In this document: positions 25,932 to 36,882 of the stretch, in pieces
Position numbering within the stretch: position 1 is the stretch's first letter
Layout of the letters: each line of letters starts with the position of its first letter
Source of the DNA: Marchantia polymorpha subsp. ruderalis
Taxonomy: Eukaryota; Streptophyta; Marchantiopsida; Marchantiales; Marchantiaceae
Length of the DNA: 64,000 bases
Reading direction: 5' to 3'
Assembly: GCA_037833965.1 (NCBI GenBank)
Contig: AP031357.1
Coordinates: 17,318,001-17,382,000 of the forward strand
Notes under the pieces: model-generated
What the model saw: only the letters and a program-made list of their open reading frames with translations
Database searches by the model: none
Told to the model about the DNA's origin: nothing
Program-made: the position numbers and the translations under genes

Positions 25932-28900
25932 ATGGAGTGGGAGTTGAGTAAGGAAAATGTGCAGCCGATGAAGTCAGGACGTAACGTGGAGGTTTTAAAC
26001 GATGCTCTCAAAGCGAAGGTGGAGGGCCACGCTCGTGTCAACATATTCGAGACTCAGCGCAGGTCTGTCCAGTTTCATCGAGCCAATTCTGGTCCTGCAA
26101 AACTGATTCTTACTCACACTGGATGGCCTTGTGCCTTCGCTCTGACCTCTATCTATGGGCCCGGTTCAGTTTCAACATCCACGCTTTGCTCTGTTCTAGC
26201 ATCAAGTATTTTAGGCGACTGACCTCTGATTATGGCTAGGATGAAGTACAATTCCCGAAACAAACAGGGCCATTTTTTGATGACCTTTCCTACTCGACCA
26301 CACTCTACCTCTTTCATTCGTTGTACATTTCTTCAGGGATTCTGTTTATGATGTCCATTCTAGCAGAATTTGTTTCACATTTTGCGATGTTCATCTTGTG
26401 ATATGAAGGCTGAGTGGGAATTTTAACCTTTCTCAGATCATCGTGAGTGTGTGATCTTCAGCTGGGCTTTTCTGACATGGTTCACCATGGGCGATTGGAC
26501 AGGCAAATGCTGGATGCAATCGAGAATTATGCGGGCGATGACCCCCTACAACCCTGGATTCGGTAGGTTCTGACTCTTGCTGATAATTTGCTTGAGAGAG
26601 CACCTCGAAGATATCAAAGTCCCCTGTTATTAGTTTCAACAGAGAAAGTGGTTCTAACCCGCTGATTTTCATCTCGTGTCTCATCCATGTGTGTTCGTGC
26701 ATGTTATAGTGTCCCAATTCACATGTATGCGTCTCTCTGATCATGCGCACAGGTGCATTAAGTGGGTTAAGGATGCCTTCCCAGCTGGTGGTGCACAATC
26801 AGAACTTTTGAAGCTGTTGGAAGGGTGCACACGCCAATTTCACAAAGATGAATTATATCGTAACGACGTGCGCTACCTCAGAGTGTGGGTGCAGTATGTA
26901 AGTACTGTATGAATAAGGATGACAATTCGGATCTGAAATAAAATTTTCAGCTTCTGTTCCTCCTTCAACCGGAACCGAGGCTTGAGTTGTTGAACTTTTC
27001 TCCTAATGCTTTGTTACCATGATGTGGTGTAAGGCTTGTTCTCTTCATGTGGTATTTTCAACTGCGTTTATTTTCTTAGATAGTTTTTTTATTTCCCTGC
27101 AGACCTGCATTGGCAGTAAATCTTCATCTGTTTCTCTGATGATTTCACGATTCTGACAATCACCCTGCAGCCCCATTCTTCACTAATCCCGTCCAATTTT
27201 TATGCGCAGGCCGACTGCTGCACTGATCCAAGTGATGTTTTCGCGTTCTTGGAAGCGAATGAGATTGGACAAACGTTTGCTCTCTTCTATGAAGCTTACG
27301 CTACATCCATGGAAGTTCGCAGAAATTTTAAAAAAGCCGACGAGATATACCGACTTGGCATATCAAGGTGATCAGCGCAGATATACCCATTACGAGCAGA
27401 CCTACAGTAGTCACAATTCGAGTTTCAAGGACAAAAAAGTCGGTGGTTTTCTGAACGTTGTCTGACCTAGTTCTTGCCTTTTTCTTCCCCAGACATGCAC
27501 AGCCCTTGGGCAGGCTGGAGAACATGTATAAAAACTTCCTCAGCAGAATGGTTAGGCGTGGTGAACGGAAGATTCGCGAAGTATGTCTCCCTTGCCCTCG
27601 ATGCCGTAATTTGGCCCCCAATTAAAAAACGAACGATCTCAATGTTTCTGGCTAGAAGTACCATTTACTGTCGCCCTGAGTGCAAAGAAACCAGCTCATG
27701 ACCTTGTGACTTTGACATTTTATTTAGGAACAGCAGCAGATATCTAGTGGCTCATTTTCAGAGAACGAGGCACCTTTTCGAGCATTTGGTCCAACCTCTC
27801 ACTTTTCAGGTAGATGGACATTTCCGCTGACTGGACTTGAGTTTGGAACTAAAGTAAGATAATAGTATGAACTTTTTCTTCTTCTTGATGTGTGATTCTT
27901 CCCCTCCTTGAATCATTTCGTCTGTTGAGAATCTTTTAGTATGACATCTTTCTCTATGGTAACAATCAGAACGGCCTCTTGATTGCTGTCAAACGGGATG
28001 AGGCAACTGTATACAGACCGAATATGTTGTTACCAGTACCTCAAGTGCAGAGTCCTCATTGTTGAAATATCTAGTGCGCTTAAACTAACCCAATCATCGT
28101 GCTCAACTGTCGAAGGAACTAGTGAGCAGCATTATTTTAGAGAACGGGGAAGGCAATCCTTGATGCAGCCCCCTCACCCGAGGTGAACATCAGTAATCCA
28201 GGCTCATTCACCTATTTGTTAAGTTGTGTTCAAATCCTTGTTTTGTCATAACAGATAGTAAGGTGTTTTGGTTTAACCTCAGTGACCTTCTCTTGGTCAT
28301 CTTTTCCTTTCGGTCAAATTTTATAGCGCGTTCGTTCGAAAATGCATAGGCTTACAATCCTCATGTCATTGGTCACGCAGAGGAAATAAACCCAAAACCG
28401 CCAAACTTTCGATATTTGTCGATCCAGAGTTTGAAAGCTCAAGAAATAACAGCACCCAGGACCTTCCTGGTGAAGATCCAGGCCTGTCTTCAAATCAATC
28501 TGCGGCCTGGTGGCACCTTCCTGCTGAAGCGGATAGGATAAAAGAAAATGTTCAGCAACCCACAAAGTGGACTGACGCAAAGGTTTGGAACTGTCTGGAA
28601 CCCTGTTCTCCCATTGTCTCAATTATCAGTATTGATAGAACTGTAAACCAGAGGGTTTGTGTTCAATAGTCAGGACGAGAAGTTGAAGTATTGAGTTTCG
28701 TACCTTGCTCTCAGCAGCTGTGTTGTTATATGCAGATAAAGCAGAAGCATCCATTCTCCCAAGGTCAGCAATCAGGACTAGAAGTTTACGTCGATGAACA
28801 ATTTTCAGAGTAAGTCTATGTGCCCCTAAGGAACGCGTGAAATATCTGTGTCGAAGTCTTTGGACTCTCCTGACGTTAAGTGTAACACACTAGTCAGCCT

Positions 28901-31900
28901 TCTATGGATCTTATTGGTCGAAACTCACCATCCGTCTCTCATCAATGCAGAGTAAATAGTCTTAGAGACCACTCTAAGCCTGGGAAGCCTGCTCCGCCCC
29001 CTATATTGAAACTGAGGCTCGAAGACATGCAAAGCATGAAAAGGTTTGAAGTTTAGGCCTTCCGAGTTGTCTGTATTATCAGCAATATACTATCTGGATC
29101 TCAACGGAACATGAACTGCAGTTTGAAGATGTCATATTTTCCGCTTGAGTACTGCGGCATGAAAATCATCTGTCACTGCCCTGACTGTATGATATGATAT
29201 TCTTTGATAGCAGGACCTCGCCACGCCTGAAAGGCTCTTTTCTGGACTTCGCATCCGCGGCTGTAGGTTCTGCCAGTAACAGTGTTGAGAGCCCTGGTAA
29301 GGGGATCCTTTACAGCATTGTTTTTAGAATTTTCGTTAATTGAAAGTGTGTTGGCTTGAAGCTGACATTGTAAGTAACCGACTTGGACACAGGAGTTCTG
29401 GCTGTTCAAGAGGCGTGCAACCTTCCAAAACCCCATTTGCCTAGCGTCCTTGCATATGACACGCACATGATCAACGAGAATGGAGAAGAGAAAAGTTTTG
29501 AGGAGGTGAGGTTAAAGTTGTGGAGAGAGTTTCATAAAGGTCTCATGGATCTGGACCAAGTTGATAACCTTGAAGTTCCCAGGGAGGAAGAAAGTTTGCA
29601 GTTCCTCTCTGGAGCTCAGGACAGTGATAGACCTGTCCAGTCAGAAGGTCAAGTCACTATCAAATCTTCTCCTTGCACGAGTATTCCTTCAACTCCGATG
29701 CTGGTAGAGACTGATACAGACACTGTGCAAAGTGTAAGGGACTCTTCCCCTAAGAATGGTGATATCATACTGGATGATGAAAAATGTCCGGGAGGAAGTG
29801 ATCGTCTTGATTACCTGGTTGATCCCCCAGCAAATGGATCAGCTACAACAGGGATGAACTCCACTATTGTTAGTGAGCAGCGAACTGAAGAAGGTTATTC
29901 CCAGCTTGAAGGTTCATCAGGTCGTCTATCGAGGGCCTCCACTTCCTTCTCAATGCAGGGTGATGAAACTATTGCAATTAAACGCTTCGCTGATGAGATA
30001 ATAGTTCTTGGCACAGACCCTCGGGTCAACAGCATAGACACAGGTAGTCATCACGGGCTTGTGGATCCAACAATCAATACGAAGGAGTGTGTAGCGGATA
30101 TCCTCGACATGTTCAACAAGCCTCTGGAGAGCGACAATTTAAGATCTAAATCCAGGGTGTCCAAGGATTCTAAGAAGCGTACGAGCAAATCTGGAGGCTT
30201 CCAAATTTTTGTTGATGATGATTTGCAGGTTGAAAGACATATGGAACCTTGCAAGAATGAAAAGCGGGTGAAATGCCCTTCTAGCAAATTTTCTGTAGCA
30301 GGTGAGAACAAACTCAGTGGCTTTCAAGTCTATATGGATGAAGATCTTGGAGGTAAACGGCCAGTATCTTTCAAAGGAAATGCTAAATCATCCATCAACT
30401 TGTCCAAGAAGTCTGAACCGGAATCAGGCAAGTTCCAGATATATGAGGATGAAAACTTTGCGGTCCAGCCTGCGAGACCCAAGCAGAGTCAGAGAAAGAC
30501 AGTTTCCAAATTATCTACCATTCAATCCAAAGACTTCCAGGTATTTGTCGATGATGAGTTTTGTGACCTAACCCCCGGCCAGAATGGAAAGTGTGGGGAG
30601 AATCAGAAGCTATCTGATGAAAATGCGGAGAACTGGAAAATTGTCGATAATGAGGATATGATTGACAAACGTTTGAAGGCCAAGTCAGTCGAAAAGAGGG
30701 CTACTAAATCTACTTCCCGGTCCTCAATCGATTTAGGTGTATGTGTTGATGAGGAATTCCGTGATTTGTCACTGAGTTCACGCTTATCAGAAGAGCAAGG
30801 TTTTGATATTTGCCCCGAGAAGTATTTAGACTCATCAAGAGCTAAGGAGAACGCTGGTGAAATTTACCAAGTAGAAGAAGCTTCAATTACTGTCGAAGGT
30901 TCAAGTCCTGTGCTAGCAGGAATTTGTTTGGTAAGTTGTGGGACTTGTGGGTCGTATATCTAGTGTGCTGAATGTGACTTATACACATCATGTCGAAGTA
31001 TGAAAGTAAATACGGTTCACTGAACTGCTCAGAGAAAAGCATTACCTGATTGGATTCTTGTGTTCCACTTTCAGGATCAAGTGCTTGAACGGGAAACGGC
31101 AGCACAGCTCAAAACATCTGAACGGTTTGAATTCTACCACTTGCTATTTGTTCTTCATTCATTTATTCCTATCTGTAAAGGAATTGTGCAGGCCACAAAA
31201 GCTGTTTCTTTCTACTCTTATGAACTTTAGAATTGTCGACGCTTTGCAGTGTCTACTATTTCTTCTTCATTCACTTTAGGATTCCATTTCTGCATTCCCA
31301 CAGCTACACCGTTGAAGGGAGTCAGTTGAATTTCTTCTTTGGCACCTGAACACAGAATCTAAAAGTTCTGAACTCCTGACTCTTATGCCCTGAAATGGAT
31401 GCAAGTTTAGCCACAATGGATACTTATTAGGTTTGAATTTAGTCATTAGTTTTTCCCTGTCGTTTTCTGAAGACCCTTGCCATGCCTGAGTGGTGCAACA
31501 AGAGAGGGATTAGAACTAGATGACTACTTTACTCTGAAGATGATCTTTCCTGCTGTGGAATATCTCCACATAATTGGGATTTAATCGGGGTCATGAAAGA
31601 AGAACTTGATTAACACATCAACCTCATCATACTAAATGCCCCATAAGATGTGACTGAAAGTGCGGTTTCTTTTGGCTATGGATCAAGCCAGTGAATTGCG
31701 GAAACAGTTTGAATTCGAACAGCAGAGTGCTGTTGAGAAAGAGAATGTTAATATGAGCAAAAAAAGTGTCTGTAGTATCGTGAAGTTTTGAAGGGGCTCT
31801 CTAATTTTCATTAAGAGGATAAATTCTTTGTGTAAGATTGTTCGCAATTGACCATAAACAATACTATAAACCATATGTTTTGACAGTTCCTATGATGTTA

Positions 31901-34900
31901 ACTGCAGTCTTGGATCTACGGCAATCAACTCCTTGTGTGTGACGAATATAGCAGAAACTGTTCCTATCACTCCTGCGGTTCATGTGGAGGTACTGTAGAC
32001 CAAAGTTTGCGTTCCCAGTAGTTTCTTCTTTGCCGTCCACTTAATCTTCGGTACTCCAACCATACGTACCTTAAAATATGAACAAAGTCTTAATCGAGAC
32101 GGTTGGTTTAAATTTACGAAGTAACTTCTTTTCTGCAGTGTATATAGTGCCATGTGCCGTTAAGATATAATCATGTACATCTTTCGTTTTATTTTGGTTG
32201 ACGACTTTTCTTTTTGGTTCGCTTCCTTGAGACAATTGAAATGTACGTAGGAAGAGGAAGACTCGGATGCTGCACCGTCACTAGAGAATGTTGATCCATG
32301 GGACGAAAGCACCATCAAAGGTCTTCTGTCAAGAATCCACTCGTCTTTGTCCAACTACGAGGTATGCTTGCACCTAAGGATCATTTCTGCGCTTCGTGTG
32401 GTCTACATACAAAAGAATGAAGTAACTGTTGTGTATAAAATTTGTCTTTATGTGTGTATCAGTAACGCATAGAAAAGGCAGTTTCCACTTTCAAAACTTT
32501 CATATCCAGAAGCTTGTTCTGAGTCTTCTAGAATGTGTTTGCGAGTCAGGAAATTCGGTAAGGGCGCTCATTGTTGGAACATTATGTGAGCTTCTGCTTG
32601 GTTAAATGTATGACAGGGCTTTTTTGAAAGTGAGACAAAGTATAGTGGCCCTCTTCCCACTTCGTCTTTGAGGGCCAGTAACGGCCGAAATAAGGATATA
32701 CACCTCGGTTAGTGATCTTTCACCCTTCGCTTGGTCCAATGATCGATCTCTGCTGTAGCATGCCTCGATGTAGCCTTTGTGAAATTTTCTGTTCTTCTTT
32801 TCAGTTTCACCCTTTTTGTGTGTCGTCACGTTCTATTTAAAGACACTTCCATCTCATACTTGAAATGTTAGAATAATATCTAATTAGAATATTGGTTGAA
32901 AAAACTACATTTCAGTGGCAGGCTCCCTCCCTGTCGTATTGAGGTCTTATGGGTGCTATGAATAATCTGATGCTTCAAATTTCTTCACTTTAGAGTTAGT
33001 TAATCTTGGCATTTGATGAGTTGTGGAAGTAATATCAATGTCAACCTTGACAGGCAACAATACCTATCGTCTCACGGGATGTATTGGTGAAGGTGCTTTT
33101 GCCCATGTTTTCGAAGCTGAAGATGCCGATGATGACTTTTTTGACGATCCGCCTAAAGTTGCACTGAAGGTAATCGCAACTTTTCACTTAAGCAGCGCCA
33201 AAGCAACAATACGTACACATTGCCCTTATCCCACTTTAGAACAAAAAGCAAAGCCGTCAACGAGTAGATTGGATTCGTTTGAATACTCAACAGACAGGCA
33301 CCACCATTGTTTTAGATTGTTACCACGTAGGTGCGCTCACTCCAATATATATATAATGTCCCGGCATTAATGACATCCACTCGAGTTTTATTTAAAATTT
33401 TTGTAACCTAAAGCTCGGGCTATCTCCTATTGCACTTCAAAGACAACGTATACAACATGTTCTGAACTTAGACTATCGATGCATGAGTAGATAACACTAT
33501 TCTGATTTTCCAACACTTTTGACACCTCTTAATGCAGTTCCAAAAGCCCGCGTGCCCTTGGGAGTTCTACATATATCGACAACTGGATAGGCGTATATCT
33601 GAAGAAGATGTAAGCAGAGATGATCTTTGGATCCTTCGCTTCACGTTAATTAGTCGAGATTTAGCTATTGATAGTGTACATCAATAGGTTCTGGAATCGT
33701 TAACGGACTCAGTGGTTATCATCTATCTCCGAATTAAACATTTTTCCATGTTCATGACCTCATCGTTCCCTTCGTTCGCATCATCTTAAATAGAGACGGT
33801 ATTTTGGCAAAGCGCGAAGAATGCACCTCTACACGAATTGCAGCTTCCTTATCTGCGACCACGGAGACAAAGGCACTCTTCAGGTAAAGATGAACTGATC
33901 CTGTTATACCACTTGCATCTCCTGAAAATCGATGAAGCTTTTACAAACAAGTACAGATTTCTTACTGGAGATGGCTATGAATTTCTTTCCACAATTGTTG
34001 CAGGATGTTGTGAATGCGTACCTAGCAGAGCATCTACACATGGAGGAAGCTATGTGCATGTTCTACACCATAGAACTGCTGCGCATGCTGGAAGTCTTGC
34101 ATTCCGTTGGGATCATCCATGGTGATATTAAACCAGACAACTTTCTCATGCGAGACATAGACGACAGGTAACTAGCAGCGTCAATCAAATAAACTTTCCT
34201 AAGTTTTAAGCGTCTGAAGAATCTCCTTCTACATCCTCTTACTCATCCAATGTTGAGTTGTCGCAGCATTAAAGTCGAGGATTGGGCTCCTGATCATCCT
34301 GGTTGTTGGAAATCCCAAGTAAGTATTTGATCATGTACTCTTGATTTTTTATTGATTTGCTCATGAGATAGAACTTAAATCTCGCTTCCTCTTTATTTGT
34401 GCTCTTCCAGGACTGTGAGATAGAAAAGTCTTGCCGTGCGAGACTTTTCAATCACAGTCTTTGATTCTAAATGTATTGATCCTCATACATCGAAGCTGCT
34501 ATGGGGTACGCAGGGTTTATGCCTGATTGATTGGGGTCGAAGTATCGACACAACTCTATTTCCAGATGGTACAGAGTTTCTGGGTGACTGCAAGACTGAT
34601 TCGTTCAGATGCCCAGAAATGTTGGAGCGGCGTCCATGGACTTTCCAGGTAGAACTGTACCAACAGAGAGAATTCTGCGGTCATCCATCCATGTATAGTT
34701 AGTTCACCTAGTCCACCGAGAAATTTTTTAGCTCGAAATCTTTTCTTGCGGCTCTTGAAAGTCTTAGAGGAACTCAAGCTCTCAACTAAGATTAAGCTTC
34801 ACTTCATGTGCAGGTCGACACTTTTGGCCTGTGCGGTGTAGTTCACTGTTTGCTACATCAAAGCTACATGCAAGTGGAAAAGGTCAAGACTGCGGACGGA

Positions 34901-35271
34901 CAGTGTCTTTATCGTCCGAAAGCTGCCTTCAAGCGGTAGGTGTATCCTGGCCATGTTCCGCGAATAACTACAGTGGCTTAAAAACCTGCAAGACATAGGC
35001 TGTTGTCTCATCGAATCTCATCATTTAAGTGACTGACACTAATACCCATTATGCTAACATAATTGTCGCATTTTCCAGGTATTGGAATGTGAAGCTATGG
35101 AAAGAGCTATTTGATAATTTGTTGAATGTCAAGGATTTTTATGATCGTGAAGTTTTGATACGGTTGAGAAAAAGCTTCGAGAACCACCTGGTCGAGAACA
35201 ATATGGGGAAGAAGCTGAAGGGGTTCGTAAGAAAGCAGAACATTATGATATTCGAGTCCCGCCGCCGATAA
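25932..35271 (+). CDS. MADBUB spindle-assembly-checkpoint protein (undivided MAD3/BUBR1 plus BUB1 kinase)
   Basis: This is a kinetochore checkpoint protein that inhibits APC/C-CDC20 and carries a BUB1-type kinase. The model has about 26 exons: 25932-26062, 26503-26562, 26753-26897, 27210-27367, 27493-27580, 27728-27809, 28017-28182 (uncertain acceptor), 28381-28582, 28736-28809, 28951-29043, 29214-29296, 29393-30930, 31075-31124, 31692-31784 (uncertain donor), 31908-31989, 32251-32361, 32510-32557, 32617-32707, 33054-33169, 33538-33609, 33794-33883, 34004-34167, 34267-34318, 34424-34648, 34814-34935 and 35079-35271. It encodes about 1,440 residues. Order: KEN1 in ELSKENVQP (7-9), MAD3/BUB1 TPR domain (about 44-194), ABBA-KEN2-ABBA (about 286-367, KEN at 331-333), GLEBS BUB3-binding motif GEEKSFEEVRLKLW (about 458-471), ABBA-like array (about 697-880), then the kinase from about 1099 with G-loop GEGAFAHVF, VALK lysine, HGDIKPDN and IDWG, as in BUB1. 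In flowering plants these modules are spread over separate BMF genes. Confidence 0.94.
28406..28804 (+). other. ABBA-KEN2-ABBA cassette in MADBUB
   Basis: Two ABBA-like motifs, LSIFVDPEF (28406-28432) and LEVYVDEQF (28778-28804, next exon), bracket the second KEN box in RIKENVQQP (KEN codons 28541-28549). This arrangement is the known CDC20/APC/C-binding cassette of BUBR1 and MAD3 proteins. A dibasic/aromatic segment AAWWHLP lies just before KEN2. Confidence 0.85.
30199..30759 (+). repeat. Array of ABBA-like motifs inside the large MADBUB exon
   Basis: Five related motifs follow one another in frame: FQIFVDDDL (30199), FQVYMDEDL (30322), FQIYEDENF (30433), FQVFVDDEF (30535) and a degenerate LGVCVDEEF (30733). 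The first four match the ABBA consensus Fx[ILV][FHY]x[DE]. All share an acidic continuation ending in Leu or Phe, and spacing is 102-123 bp for the first four. The linkers are Lys/Ser-rich and appear disordered. The pattern looks like tandem duplication of a ~37-residue unit. Confidence 0.85.
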
Positions 35272-36882
35272 GATGTTATGCGCTCGATCGTCCTTGAGAC
35301 ACATGGACAAAGTGGGCTTTTCTTGCTGTGCTGTATTGGCAGAGTCAATACCACAGTCGACCTTTGAAGGTCATTGTCATTGTATTGAAGCGACGTCCGT
35401 CCTAAGTTCATACGATCAGTTATATATCTATATAGGCGAAACCTTTTGAGTCTCCTTTTGGTTGGATAGTTTTAATCTGGAAGTAGCTTGTAGGGCTGAT
35501 TATAACAGTATTTTGTTTTGCGGTTGACCTTTTTGTACATACGTTCATTCGCGAAATGTTTCTACTGAAACATCAGATTGTGCATTATAATTGATATCAT
35601 CCTCTGAAGTCCTTGAAGTAAAGACGTAAATTTTATGAGAACCTGAGAGTGTCTTCACATTTGAGGACATTGTGTGAAGTCTGCGAGAGACCACATTTGT
35701 GAATGTACTGCCAGTACTGTTGTCTGGCACCCCCTCATACCTGCATCGGCAGTCTAGTCTACCATGGGTGTGTGGCAATCTTATAATGCGCTTTCTCGAT
35801 GCTGAATCCCACCTGTAAGTACGAACTTGTGTGAAGAGAAATTGATGAATCTTCTCGTGAACTCTGATCCTTCAGCCAGGCCATCTTTTGAAGACAAATT
35901 CCTCTCGTGTCCAAGCCGATGCTGGACTGCGATGTTGTAACTGGGAAGGTACATTTGAAGCCAGTCCGAACTATATCTACTCAAACTTTGTCTCGAATTC
36001 TAAACCGCGAGCAGATTCCAATTTTAGAAGAGGTACCTCCACACACGCGTTGCTTCCTAAACGAACAGGTGGAAGTGCGAAACGGAAAAATATCAAATGG
36101 TACTAGGCTGTGTATCTCGACAGTGCCGCATCTTCATGAAAAACTCTTCCCCTTACACCTTGCCCCTTAAATGTCCAATGTGCGACCTTACATCTAAGCG
36201 CGTCAAGACTCCGAAACTCACCGAATGCTGAACAGGAGAGAGAATGATGGCCCCATTGGGCTTTGACCTCAATTGACAAGATCTGACCATTAGCTGTCGA
36301 TGGTACGATAGCAACAGATGATGTTGAGTGGCGATGGAGTTGAGTCGAGGCGATGCACTGCTGTACTAACTACGTCCTTCGCAATCTTGATCAGTGTTCT
36401 TGCCATGCCGGGACAGTGTGGGAGGATACAGAAACCAGTAAAGTCAGTGACTCGTGTTGCTCGCCGATGGACAACTTTTGATTGAAGAAACGAACGAACG
36501 GGGCCCCATGATAGGGACCTGAGCCGTTGGAGAAAATTCGCCCATTCTGATGTCCGTCAAGACCGTAACGCTTCTTTCCCTCGAGCTTGTGCCTGTTCAT
36601 GGAATGTTGCCTGCCCTCCTTCAGCTTCGCCTTCACCTTCAGCGACAGCTGAATGGACCGAGAAGCACAAATCCACCGCAGCAGCTTCCAGATCTTTCTT
36701 TTCTTGAGGGACCGGTTGAATCACCCCGTACCGTCTTGTTGGCCATCAATTATGATGGCACTCGGCCACTGCAGCAGCCGCTTTCGACTTCTGGTATATG
36801 TGAGCCGGTGTCAGTCTCATGTTGCACGTCCCTCAGTTATAAAATTCGGAACCGAGACTGTGGCTTTTAAGAAACATTTGGT
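35272..36882. other. Intergenic DNA between MADBUB and the carbonic anhydrase gene
   Basis: About 1.6 kb would contain the MADBUB 3' UTR and the carbonic anhydrase promoter and 5' UTR. Overlapping plus-strand frames at 35888-36170 look mildly coding-like but have no start context, splice partner or family similarity that I can see. Confidence 0.45.

Noticed and set aside
25685-25951. 88-codon plus frame just upstream of the MADBUB start
   Set aside because: It overlaps the MADBUB ATG in another frame and shows no similarity; it is probably 5' UTR.
34411-34423. Acceptor CCAG at 34410 for the MADBUB kinase exon
   Set aside because: Using it gives a stop soon after. The AG at 34423 keeps the frame leading to the IDWG motif, so the latter was chosen.
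35907-36170. 87-codon plus frame between MADBUB and carbonic anhydrase
   Set aside because: Mildly coding-like composition, but no start context, no splice partner and no recognised family; not supported as a gene.
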